This document shows, piece after piece, positions 16,288-23,842 of a stretch of DNA of 64,000 nt. The DNA comes from Umezawaea sp049997955. GTDB taxonomy: Bacteria; Actinomycetota; Actinomycetes; Mycobacteriales; Pseudonocardiaceae. Position 1 is the stretch's first letter. Each line of letters opens with the position of its first letter. Position numbers and translations under genes: made by a program. The notes beneath the pieces are model-generated. The model worked only from the letters and a program-made list of their open reading frames with translations, searched no databases and was not told where the DNA came from. The stretch lies in NCBI GenBank assembly GCA_049997955.1, contig JAEBDY010000009.1:310001-374000 (forward strand), written 5' to 3'.

Positions 16288-17121
16288 GTGTACTGGACCA
16301 CCGTGGACACCCATCTCACCTTGCGCGAACTCGCCTACGACGACCTGGCCGCCTGCCTGAAGCTGGCAGCCGACCGCGATTGGCCCGCGGAGGACCGCAA
16401 GTGGGGCCTCCTGCTCGACCAGGGCACCGGGTACGGCCTCTTCGACGCCTCGGGGACCCTGGTGGGCACCACCATCGTCACCCGGTTCGGCGATCAGCAC
16501 GCCGTCGTCAGCATGGTGCTGGTCGCCACCAGCCACAGCCGCCAGGGGCTCGCGACGCGGCTGGTGGCGCACGCCCTGGAGCACGCGGGCTGCCCGGTGG
16601 TCTCGCTGCACGCCACGTCGCAGGGCCGTCCGCTGTACGAGGGGCTGGGCTTCCGGAGCGTGGCCAGGTTGACCACGTACTCCGGTTCGCTCGCCCCCGG
16701 CGAGCTGTCCGGCACGACCCGCGCCGCGCTGCCCGCCGACCTGCCCGCGGTCGTCCTGGAGGACGCCGTGGTGTTCGGCGCGAACCGCGGCCAGCTGTGG
16801 AAGGACTACTTCCGCTTCACCGACCAGGTGCGCCTCGACGACACGGGCGGCTTCGCGGCGACCTGGCGGACCCCCGACGGCCTCGCGGTCGGCCCGGTCG
16901 TGGCGGACACGGTCGACGGGGCGAAGGCGCTGATCGCCGACCTGGCCGTGGGCGCGGACGGCGCCCTCCGGGTCGACACCTACCAGGACGAACTGGGCTC
17001 CTGGCTGGAGCGGGAGGGCCTGGTCGAGCGGTCCACCGTCGACCTGATGGTCCACGGCGCGGCCAACGTCCCCGGTGACCGCGCCCGCCTCCACGTACCG
17101 CTCATGCAGGCCCTGGGCTAG
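16288..17121 (+). CDS. GNAT-family N-acetyltransferase (two-domain)
   Basis: 277 residues. The first GNAT half has HLTLRELAYDDLAACLKLAA, the acetyl-CoA loop VSMVLVATSHSRQGLATRLV (residues about 74-93; R-Q-G-L-A-T) and the closing strand GRPLYEGLGFRSVARLTTYS. The C-terminal half (AALPADLPAVVLEDAVVFGA onward) is a degenerate second GNAT-like domain. The acyl acceptor is unknown. The start could be the GTG at 16288 or the GTG at 16303; neither has a clear ribosome site. It ends three bases before the nitrilase start, so the two form an operon. Confidence 0.85.
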   Translation: MYWTTVDTHLTLRELAYDDLAACLKLAADRDWPAEDRKWGLLLDQGTGYGLFDASGTLVGTTIVTRFGDQHAVVSMVLVATSHSRQGLATRLVAHALEHAGCPVVSLHATSQGRPLYEGLGFRSVARLTTYSGSLAPGELSGTTRAALPADLPAVVLEDAVVFGANRGQLWKDYFRFTDQVRLDDTGGFAATWRTPDGLAVGPVVADTVDGAKALIADLAVGADGALRVDTYQDELGSWLEREGLVERSTVDLMVHGAANVPGDRARLHVPLMQALG

Positions 17122-17124
17122 CCG

Positions 17125-17985
17125 GTGGCCGAGTTCGTAGTGGGAGTGCTCCAGACGGGCACCTCACCGGAGGGCACGGCGGCGACGCTGGCGCGGGTCC
17201 TGGGCCACGAGGCGGAGATCGCCGAGTCCGGCGCGGCGCTCGTGGTCCTGCCCGAGGCGGTCCTCGGCGGCTACCCGCGCGGCGGGGTCACCGGGTCGGG
17301 GTTCCCGCGCTACTCGGCCGCCGCCGTCACCGTGCCCGGTCCCGAGGTCGACGTCCTGGCGGGTCTGTCCGCGCGTACCGGGGCGAGCCTCGTCGTCGGC
17401 GTCGTCGAACGGGCCGGGTCGACGCTGTACTGCACCGCGCTGTTCCTCGATCCGGTAAAAGGGCTGGTCGGCACCCACCGCAAGCTGGTGCCGACGACTC
17501 GGGAACGCCTGGTCTGGGGTCGCGGCGACGGGTCGACCATGCCCGTGGTGCCGACGGCGGCGGGCTTGGCGGGCGCGGTGATCTGCTGGGAGAACATGAT
17601 GCCGCTGCTCCGCGCGGCCATGTACGCGAAGGGCGTCGAACTCTGGTGCGCCCCGACCGTGGACGACCGCGAGGTGTGGTTGGCGTCGATGCGGCACATC
17701 GCGGGCGAAGGCCGGTGCTTCGTGCTCAGCGCCTGCCAGTACGAGCCGCCGTCGGAGCACGACGACCCGTTCCTGGGCGGCAGCGTGATCGTGGGGCCGC
17801 TCGGGGACGTGCTGGCAGGCCCGCTGCGCGGAGCCGCGGGCCTGCTGACGGCGACGATCGACCCGGACGACCTCGTGGCGGCCCGGTGCGACCTGGACGT
17901 GTCGGGCCACTACGCGCGCCCCGACGTGTTCGCGCTCTCGGTGGACGAGAGCGCGCGGGTCGGCGTGACGTTCCGCGCCGACTAG
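17125..17985 (+). CDS. Nitrilase-superfamily carbon-nitrogen hydrolase
   Basis: 286 residues, the length of single-domain nitrilase-branch enzymes. The catalytic triad is visible: Glu44 in VVLPEAVLGGYPRG, Lys120 in GTHRKLVPTTRERLVWGRGD and Cys154 in GAVICWENMMPLLRAAMYAK. The LPEA..GGYPRG and CWEN signatures are those of true aliphatic or aromatic nitrilases rather than amidases or NAD synthetase domains. It would convert an organic nitrile to a carboxylate plus ammonia. Its stop overlaps the stop of the convergent HIT gene (CTAG). Confidence 0.9.
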   Translation: MAEFVVGVLQTGTSPEGTAATLARVLGHEAEIAESGAALVVLPEAVLGGYPRGGVTGSGFPRYSAAAVTVPGPEVDVLAGLSARTGASLVVGVVERAGSTLYCTALFLDPVKGLVGTHRKLVPTTRERLVWGRGDGSTMPVVPTAAGLAGAVICWENMMPLLRAAMYAKGVELWCAPTVDDREVWLASMRHIAGEGRCFVLSACQYEPPSEHDDPFLGGSVIVGPLGDVLAGPLRGAAGLLTATIDPDDLVAARCDLDVSGHYARPDVFALSVDESARVGVTFRAD

Positions 17986-18326
17986 GCGAGCGGGCCGAGG
18001 GGCCTGCCGCCGAGCAGGTGCAGGTGGGCGTGGAACACGGTCTGGCCCGCGTCCGCGCCGGTGTTGAACAGCAGCCGGTAGCCGCTGTCGGCGATCCCCT
18101 CGGCCTTCGCCACGTCACCGGCGGCCACGAACAGGTCCGTCAGCTCGCCGGGCGCGCGCTCGGCGACGGCCAGCGCGTTCGGCTCGTGCGACTTGGGCAC
18201 GAGCACGACGTGGACCGGCGCCTGGGGCGCGATGTCGCGGAACGCGAGGATGGTCTTGGTCTCGTGCACCACGGTCGCGGGGATCTCCCCGGCGACGATG
18301 CGGCAGAACAGGCAGTCGTCCGACAT
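17982..18326 (-). CDS. HIT-family (HINT-like) nucleotide hydrolase/transferase
   Basis: 114 residues. A complete HIT domain: N-terminal CLFCRIVAGEIPATVVHETK with the zinc-type CxxC, PVHVVLVPKSHEPNALAVAE, and the HIT motif VFHAHLHLLGG (H-x-H-x-H) at about residue 100. HINT proteins hydrolyse purine nucleoside phosphoramidates. The ATG at 18326 is the natural start; the open frame upstream overlaps the next gene. It probably shares a transcript with the alpha/beta hydrolase 10 bp upstream. Confidence 0.92.
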   Translation of the reverse strand: MSDDCLFCRIVAGEIPATVVHETKTILAFRDIAPQAPVHVVLVPKSHEPNALAVAERAPGELTDLFVAAGDVAKAEGIADSGYRLLFNTGADAGQTVFHAHLHLLGGRPLGPLA

Positions 18327-18336
18327 GCGGGCGAGG

Positions 18337-19002
18337 TTACCGACCCACCAGCCGCAGCGCCGCTTCCCGGCAGGCCTTCCACGCCCCGGTGCGGACGTCA
18401 ACCAGGTCCATGTGCCCGACTCCGGCGAGCCGCACGAGCTCGCACCCGGTCGCGGCGTGGAACGCCTCGGACTGGCTGATCGGCACGTCCACGTCGGCGT
18501 CGCCGTGCACGCAGACCACCGGGACGCCGATGGGCAACTGCTCGACCGGTGACGCGTCGGCGTAGTCGGCGTCCGGGCCGAGCAGGAACGCCGACCGGGG
18601 GTGTGCGGCGAGGTCCAGCACGCCGGCCTGCGAGACCGCGCCGGTGACCCGGTCGTGCCGGGCGGCCGCCCACACGGCCAGATGGCCTCCGGCGGAGTGA
18701 CCGAGGGTCACGACCCGGCTGAGGTCGAGGCGGGGGTCGTCCAGGGCGTCGACGGCGGCCAGGACGTCGTCACCGGTGGCCGGCCAGCCGCCCCCGCCGC
18801 CGAGCCTGCGGTACTCGACGTTGTAGGCCGCGACCCCGTGGGCGACCAGGTCTTCGGCGAGCGGACGGCCCAGTTCGAGGCCGTACTGCTGCATCCAGAA
18901 ACCGCCGTGGATCACCACGACCACCGGCACACCGGTGGCGTCGGGCGGGATGGCGAGTTCGGCGAACTGGCTCGGGTGGTCGCCGTAGGCGATGCGGTCC
19001 AT
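18337..19002 (-). CDS. Alpha/beta hydrolase (BD-FAE / kynurenine formamidase-like)
   Basis: About 221 residues. The oxyanion motif VVVVIHGGFW and the nucleophile elbow VTLGHSAGGHLAVWAAARHD (G-H-S-A-G) are clear. The later Asp (HGDADVDVPISQSEAFHA) and His (VGHMDLVDV) complete a Ser-Asp-His triad. HGGFW with the H-S-A-G-G-H elbow is typical of kynurenine formamidases and small esterases. I use the ATG at 19002; a TTG four codons upstream (19014) is possible. Substrate unknown. Confidence 0.85.
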   Translation of the reverse strand: MDRIAYGDHPSQFAELAIPPDATGVPVVVVIHGGFWMQQYGLELGRPLAEDLVAHGVAAYNVEYRRLGGGGGWPATGDDVLAAVDALDDPRLDLSRVVTLGHSAGGHLAVWAAARHDRVTGAVSQAGVLDLAAHPRSAFLLGPDADYADASPVEQLPIGVPVVCVHGDADVDVPISQSEAFHAATGCELVRLAGVGHMDLVDVRTGAWKACREAALRLVGR

Positions 19003-19036
19003 GGGCTGGATCAAACCAGGACCCGGACAGAAAGGT

Positions 19037-19112
19037 GCCGCGTCGCAGGGAGACCTGGGGGTCGTCCCGCTGCGACGCGGCGACGCCGGACCGAGGGGGG
19101 AGGTGTCCGGCG
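19037..19112. terminator. Double hairpin downstream of rsmE
   Basis: GCCGCGTCGCAG (19037-19048) pairs perfectly with CTGCGACGCGGC (19070-19081). A second stem, CGCCGGAC (19084-19091) with GTCCGGCG (19105-19112), follows. They lie in the 210-bp gap between the rsmE stop and the next minus-strand gene, and probably end the hemW-hrcA-dnaJ-rsmE transcript. Confidence 0.55.
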
Positions 19113-19214
19113 AGTTGTGGTCTGAAGAGGCCGAACAGGTTCGCCCCCTCAGGTGATGAGGGTAACTCTTTTGCGCGCTAGTTCGCTAGGAGTAAGCAAA
19201 AAGGGGGCAAATGT

Positions 19215-19952
19215 TCACTCCCAGCGACTGGTCACTACACCCAGAGCACCCAACGCAACGGCTGCGGCCGTTGACGCACGCAGCACGTTGGGACCCAGTC
19301 GCACAGCGTGAGCACCGGCTTCGGCAAGCGTGTCCAGCTCCTGGTCGGTGATCCCGCCTTCGGGGCCCACCACCAGCAGCACGTCCCCCGTGGTGGGCAG
19401 GTCGATCGAGCGCAGGGGCGCCGAAGCCGACTCGTGCAGCACCAGCGTCAGGGCCGACGACGACACCAGCCGGACCAGCCCGGCCGTGCCGACGGGCTCG
19501 GAGACCGGGGGCACGCGGGCGCGGCGGGCCTGCTTGGCGGCCTCGCGGGCGGTGCTGCGCCAGCGGGCGAGGGCCTTCGCCCCGCGCGGGCCCTCTTCCC
19601 ACTTCGTCACGCACCGGGCGGCGCGCCACGGCACCACGCCGTCGACGCCCGCCTCGGTGGCCAGTTCCACGGCCAGTTCGCCGCGGTCGCCCTTCACCAG
19701 CGCCTGCGCCAGCACGACGCGCGGCGTCGGCTCGGGGACGGTCCAGCGCTCGACCACGGTCAGGCGCAGGGCGTCCTTGTCCAGCACCTCGTCGACCACG
19801 CACCGCACCTGGGCCCCGGAGCCGTCGGAGAGCACCAGCTCCTCCCCCGCGCGCAGCCGCCGCACGGTGGCCGCGTGCCTGCCCTCCGGGCCGTCGAGCT
19901 GCCCGCAGTCACCCGCGGGCAGCGCGTCGACCAGGAAGACCGGCAGGGTCAC
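19215..19952 (-). CDS. rsmE: 16S rRNA (uracil1498-N3)-methyltransferase RsmE
   Basis: 245 residues, SPOUT class. The N-terminal PUA-like part (HAATVRRLRAGEELVLSDGS) is followed by the knotted domain with QALVKGDRGELAVELATEAG, and the SAM-binding trefoil knot LLVVGPEGGITDQELDTLAE plus VRLGPNVLRASTAAAVALGA, the RsmE hallmark. The GTG start at 19952 overlaps the dnaJ stop (GTGA), the same gene pair as dnaJ2-Rv2372c in mycobacteria. Confidence 0.95.
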   Translation of the reverse strand: MTLPVFLVDALPAGDCGQLDGPEGRHAATVRRLRAGEELVLSDGSGAQVRCVVDEVLDKDALRLTVVERWTVPEPTPRVVLAQALVKGDRGELAVELATEAGVDGVVPWRAARCVTKWEEGPRGAKALARWRSTAREAAKQARRARVPPVSEPVGTAGLVRLVSSSALTLVLHESASAPLRSIDLPTTGDVLLVVGPEGGITDQELDTLAEAGAHAVRLGPNVLRASTAAAVALGALGVVTSRWE

Positions 19953-21115
19953 CGGTTGCCGCGGCCGGAGCGCAGGCGGGAGAACAACCCGCCGCCGCTC
20001 TTGCCGTTGTGCGCCAGCGTGGGCTCTTCCTCGCCCCGTTCGGTGGCCAGTTCGCGCAGCAGTTCGGTCTGCCGGGCGTCGAGCTTGGTCGGCACGATGA
20101 CCTCCAGGTGCACGTGGAGGTCGCCCCGTCCGTCCACGCGGCCGTTCGACCGGAGCCGGGGCATGCCCCGGCCGGTCAGCAGCAGCTCCGTGTTCGGCTG
20201 GGTGCCGGGCTCGATGTCCAGCTCCTCCTCGCCGTCCAGGGTCTGCAGCGGCAGCACCGCGCCGAGCGCCGCGGCGGTCATCGGGATCCGCACCACGCAG
20301 TGCAGTTCCGCGCCGTCGCGCTCGAACACGTCGTGCTGCTGCTCCTCGATCTCCACGTACAGGTCACCGGCGGGACCGCCGCCGGAGCCGACCTCGCCCT
20401 GGCCCGCGAGGCGGACGCGCATGCCCTCGGCCACACCGGGCGGGATCTGCACGTTGATGGTCCGGCGCGAACGCACCCGACCGTCGCCGCCGCACTGGCC
20501 GCACGGGTCGGGGATGACCTCGCCGAAGCCGCGGCACACCGGGCACGGGCGGGCCGTCACGACCTGGCCGAGGAACGAGCGCTGCACGGACTGGACCTCG
20601 CCGCGGCCACCGCAGGTGTCGCAGGTGGTGGGCGAGGTGCCGTCGGCGCACCCGTTGCCGTGGCAGCGGTCGCACAGGACCGCCGTGTCGACGGTCAGCT
20701 CGCGGCTCGTGCCGGCGGCGCACTCCTCCAGGGTCATGTCGAGCCTGATCAGCGCGTCCGAGCCCGGCTGCACGCGGCTGCGCGGACCGCGCCCGCCGCC
20801 CGCGCCGCTGTTCGCGCCGAAGAACGCGTCCATGATGTCGCCGAGGCCGAACCCGGAGAACGGGTCGCCGCCCATGCCGCCCCCGGCACCGCCGCGCCCG
20901 CCCGACTCCAGCGGGTCGCCGCCCAGGTCGACGACCTGCCGCTTCTTCGGGTCCGACAGGACCTCGTAGGCGGCGGTCACCTCCTTGAACTGCGCTTCCG
21001 CGTCCGGGTTCACGTCCGGGTGCAGTTGCCTCGCGAGCTTGCGGTAGGCGCGCTTGATCTCCTCCGGGGTCGCGTTCTTCCCGACCCCGAGCGTGCCGTA
21101 GTAATCCCTCGCCAC
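19949..21115 (-). CDS. dnaJ: Chaperone DnaJ (DnaJ2 type)
   Basis: 388 residues with the full type I layout: a J domain with HPD (KLARQLHPDVNPDAEAQFKE, residues about 27-46), a Gly-rich linker, four CxxCxGxG zinc repeats (CDRCHGNGCADG, CDTCGGRGEV, CPVCRGFGEV, CGQCGGDGRV, about residues 145-215) and a C-terminal substrate domain. Located after hrcA, it is the second, housekeeping-linked DnaJ of actinobacteria rather than the dnaK-linked copy. The start at 21115 (GTG) has GGAGG upstream. Confidence 0.95.
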   Translation of the reverse strand: MARDYYGTLGVGKNATPEEIKRAYRKLARQLHPDVNPDAEAQFKEVTAAYEVLSDPKKRQVVDLGGDPLESGGRGGAGGGMGGDPFSGFGLGDIMDAFFGANSGAGGGRGPRSRVQPGSDALIRLDMTLEECAAGTSRELTVDTAVLCDRCHGNGCADGTSPTTCDTCGGRGEVQSVQRSFLGQVVTARPCPVCRGFGEVIPDPCGQCGGDGRVRSRRTINVQIPPGVAEGMRVRLAGQGEVGSGGGPAGDLYVEIEEQQHDVFERDGAELHCVVRIPMTAAALGAVLPLQTLDGEEELDIEPGTQPNTELLLTGRGMPRLRSNGRVDGRGDLHVHLEVIVPTKLDARQTELLRELATERGEEEPTLAHNGKSGGGLFSRLRSGRGNR

Positions 21116-21129
21116 CGTGTTGTCCTCCT

Positions 21130-21150
21130 GCGGGCGCGATGCGCGCCCGC
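21130..21150. promoter_or_regulatory. Hairpin in the hrcA-dnaJ intergenic region
   Basis: GCGGGCGCG (21130-21138), a 3-nt loop, CGCGCCCGC (21142-21150). It sits in the 97-bp gap between hrcA and dnaJ, ending just upstream of the dnaJ ribosome site. It could be a partial terminator or processing site that lowers read-through. Confidence 0.4.
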
Positions 21151-21212
21151 TTGCGTCTGTTCCGTGCTCGCGTAACCGAAACGTCGAATGGGTCAGGGGT
21201 GTTCCTCGCCCC

Positions 21213-22235
21213 TCAGCGCGAGGTCAGGATCTCCCCGACGTAGTTGGCGACCGCGCGGACGGCCGCCATGGTCCCCGGGTAGTCCATCCGCGTCGGCCCC
21301 ACGACTCCCATGCCTCCCAGCAGGTTGTCATGACTGCCGTAGCCGATGGACACCACCGAGGTGCTGCGCATCTCGGCGGCTTCGTTCTCCTCGCCGATGC
21401 GCACCAGGATCGTTCCCGGATCACGCGCGGCGGCGAGCAGCTTGAGCACCACGACCTGCTCCTCCAACGCTTCCAGCACCTGCCGGAGCGAGCCGGGGAA
21501 GTCTGCCACGTTGCGGGTGAGGTTCGCGGTGCCGCCCAGCACCAGCCGTTCCTCGGGGTGCTCGACGAGCGACTCGATGAGCACGGTGCTGATGCGGATC
21601 ATCACCGCGCGCAGGTCGCCCGGCGACTGGTCGGGCAGTTCGGCGACCTTCGCGGACGCCTCGGCGAGCCGCCTGCCGACCATGGCGGCGTTCAGCATCG
21701 CCCGCAGCCGGGCCACGTTGTCCTCGGTGATCACGTCGCCGAGGTCGACCGAGCGCTGGTCGACGCGGCCGGTGTCGGTGATCAGCACCAGCATCAGCCG
21801 CGCGGGCGTGATGCGAAGGACCTCGAGGTGCCGCACGTTGGAGCCGCTGAGCACCGGGTACTGGATGACGGCGACCTGGCGGGTCAGCTGGGCCAGGAGC
21901 CGGACGCTGCGGCGCAGGACGTCGTCCAGGTCGAGCGCGTCCTCCAGGAAGCTGTGGATGGCCTTGCGCTCGGCGGTCGAGAGCGGCTTGATCTCGCTGA
22001 GCCGGTCGACGAACAACCGGTACCCCTTGTCCGTCGGGACCCGGCCCGCGCTGGTGTGCGGCTGCATGATGTAGCCGTCCTCCTCCAGCGACGCCATGTC
22101 GTTGCGCACGGTCGCGCTGGAGACGCCGAGGTTGTGGCGCTCCACCAAGGCCTTGGACCCGACCGGCTCCTGGTTCGAGACGTAGTCGGCGACGATCGCG
22201 CGCAGCACCTCGAACCGGCGTTCATCGGCGTTCAC
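21213..22235 (-). CDS. hrcA: Heat-inducible transcription repressor HrcA
   Basis: 340 residues. The N-terminal winged helix (RRFEVLRAIVADYVSNQEPV, SKALVERHNLGVSSATVRND, MASLEEDGYIMQPHTSAGRV, residues 6-66) is the HrcA signature, followed by GYRLFVDRL and the C-terminal domain ending IGYGSHDNLLGGMGVVGPTR. HrcA represses class I heat-shock genes by binding CIRCE elements; no CIRCE is seen in this window, so its targets lie elsewhere. GTG start. It is the second gene of hemW-hrcA-dnaJ-rsmE. Confidence 0.96.
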   Translation of the reverse strand: MNADERRFEVLRAIVADYVSNQEPVGSKALVERHNLGVSSATVRNDMASLEEDGYIMQPHTSAGRVPTDKGYRLFVDRLSEIKPLSTAERKAIHSFLEDALDLDDVLRRSVRLLAQLTRQVAVIQYPVLSGSNVRHLEVLRITPARLMLVLITDTGRVDQRSVDLGDVITEDNVARLRAMLNAAMVGRRLAEASAKVAELPDQSPGDLRAVMIRISTVLIESLVEHPEERLVLGGTANLTRNVADFPGSLRQVLEALEEQVVVLKLLAAARDPGTILVRIGEENEAAEMRSTSVVSIGYGSHDNLLGGMGVVGPTRMDYPGTMAAVRAVANYVGEILTSR

Positions 22236-22328
22236 GGCGTCACCTCCACTGTTGAGCGTGCTCGGGTCAAGTTTTACCCTGTTTTGATTTTAGGGAGCCG
22301 GGGCGACCGCCCGTGCACCGATCCGGAC

Positions 22329-23543
22329 TCATGTGAGCCGGTGCACGACCGCGTCGGCGAGCAGTCGGCCCCGATCGGTCAGCACGCAGCGGCCCCCGTC
22401 CAGCGCGGCGGGCTCCAGCAGGCCGTCCGCGGCGGCGAGCTTCGCCTCCGCCTGGCCGTCCGCGTCGAGCACGTCCAGCGGCAGGCCGTCGCGCAGGCGC
22501 AGTTCCAGCAGCACGCGTTCGACGCGGCGGTCGTCGGCGGTCAGCAGCTCGCGCCCGGCGGCGGGTGACCGGCCGGAGGCCAGCACCTCGGCGTAGCGGG
22601 CGGGGTGCTTGACGTTCCACCAGCGCAGGCCGCCGACGTGGCTGTGCGCGCCCGGCCCGGCGCCCCACCAGTCGTGGCCGCGCCAGTAGAGGAGGTTGTG
22701 GGCGCACTGGGCGGCGGTGCCGGTGGCCCAGTTGGACACCTCGTACCAGGACATCCCCTGCGCGCTCATGGCCGCGTCGACCTGCTCGTACTTGTCGGCG
22801 AGCACGTCGTCGTCGGGCATCGGCAGGACGCCGCGGTCGACCTTGCGGGACAGCGCGGTGCCCTCCTCGACGATCAGCGCGTAGGCGGACACGTGGTCCA
22901 CGCCCGCCGAGCGCACGGCGTCGAGCGAGGCCTTGAGGTCGTCGGCGGTCTCGCCGGGCGTGCCGTAGATCAGGTCGAGGTTGACGTGCTCGAACCCGGC
23001 GGCGCGGGCCTCGCGGGCCGCGTCGACCGGCCTGCCCGGCGTGTGCTTGCGGTCGAGGACCCGGAGCACGTGGCGGGCGGCGGACTGCATGCCCAGCGAC
23101 ACCCTGGTGTAACCCGCGTCACGAATGCCGGCGAAGAACTCCGCGGACGTGGACTCGGGGTTGGACTCGGTGGTCACCTCCGCGCCGGGCGCGAGGCCGA
23201 ACGACGACCGGACGGCGGCCAGCACGTCCGACAGCCCGTCCGCGCCCAGCAGTGACGGTGTGCCACCGCCGACGAACACGGTGTCAGCGCGGGGCGGGGT
23301 GCCGAGCACCGCCGCGGCCAGGTCCAGCTCGCGTCGCAGGCCCTCCAGCCACGACTGCGGTGAGGCGGAAGTGCCCAGCTCACCGGCGGTGTAGGTGTTG
23401 AAGTCGCAGTAGCCGCAGCGGGTCGCGCAGAACGGGACGTGGACGTAGACGCCGAACGGACGGCTGCCGAGCCCGGCCAACGCCGACGACGGCAGCGAGC
23501 CGTCGGCGGGTGCGGGATCACCAGCGGGAAGGGCGGAGGGCAT
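22329..23543 (-). CDS. hemW: Radical SAM heme chaperone HemW (HemN-like)
   Basis: 404 residues. The radical-SAM [4Fe-4S] motif is PFCATRCGYCDFN (Cys39, Cys43, Cys46; CxxxCxxC), followed by FVGGGTPSLL, SLGMQSAARHVLRVLDRKHT and DLIYGTPGETADDLKASLDA, all HemW-type. HemW delivers heme to respiratory enzymes; many members are misannotated as coproporphyrinogen dehydrogenase HemN. The extra cysteine and HNLLYWRG region agree with HemW. ATG at 23543; divergent from the sulfur operon. Confidence 0.93.
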   Translation of the reverse strand: MPSALPAGDPAPADGSLPSSALAGLGSRPFGVYVHVPFCATRCGYCDFNTYTAGELGTSASPQSWLEGLRRELDLAAAVLGTPPRADTVFVGGGTPSLLGADGLSDVLAAVRSSFGLAPGAEVTTESNPESTSAEFFAGIRDAGYTRVSLGMQSAARHVLRVLDRKHTPGRPVDAAREARAAGFEHVNLDLIYGTPGETADDLKASLDAVRSAGVDHVSAYALIVEEGTALSRKVDRGVLPMPDDDVLADKYEQVDAAMSAQGMSWYEVSNWATGTAAQCAHNLLYWRGHDWWGAGPGAHSHVGGLRWWNVKHPARYAEVLASGRSPAAGRELLTADDRRVERVLLELRLRDGLPLDVLDADGQAEAKLAAADGLLEPAALDGGRCVLTDRGRLLADAVVHRLT

Positions 23544-23636
23544 GGGGTCCAGTCTCCCACTTAACACACGCTCGAACGGCGTCCCAGCATTCGGTTGGCT
23601 GTGGACCACGGGTTGGACGCGTGGCACTCTCAAGCC

Positions 23637-23723
23637 ATGACCTCGACCGGAGTCCGCCTGGTGGTACGCCGCCACGTCGACTTCCGTCGCGTCTCCAGCG
23701 CGTTGTGCCGTACTTCGGCATAG
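23637..23723 (+). CDS. Sulfur-operon leader peptide (28 aa)
   Basis: The short frame ATG (23637) to TAG (23721-23723) encodes MTSTGVRLVVRRHVDFRRVS followed by SALCRTSA. The core (R-L-V-x-R-R-H-V-D-x-x-R-x-x-S-A-x-C-R) is the conserved 'putative leader peptide' placed before sulfur-assimilation genes in actinobacteria. Such peptides end near a cysteine codon and are thought to sense Cys-tRNA supply by ribosome stalling (family knowledge). Here the Cys codon is codon 24. The 119-bp gap to sirA is GC-rich but I could not draw a decisive attenuator. CACTCT lies 6 nt before the ATG, a possible leaderless -10. It is embedded antisense to a spurious long frame, so it is easily missed. Confidence 0.82.
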   Translation: MTSTGVRLVVRRHVDFRRVSSALCRTSA

Positions 23724-23842
23724 CCCGCGCCTGCTATTGACTTGTTTCCCGTCGGCGCCGGGCGCGCTGACGAGACCTCCCACCACGCTCCACCGGGACT
23801 CGGCCGCGCGCGTCCAGCGCCCCGAAACCCCGGAGGACGACG

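Noticed and set aside
17646..18479. 277-codon plus-strand frame over the nitrilase end and HIT gene
   Set aside because: It overlaps two well-supported genes in other frames and has no domain.
21213..22328. CIRCE element (HrcA operator) near hrcA
   Set aside because: No TTAGCACTC-N9-GAGTGCTAA-like sequence was found around hrcA or dnaJ.
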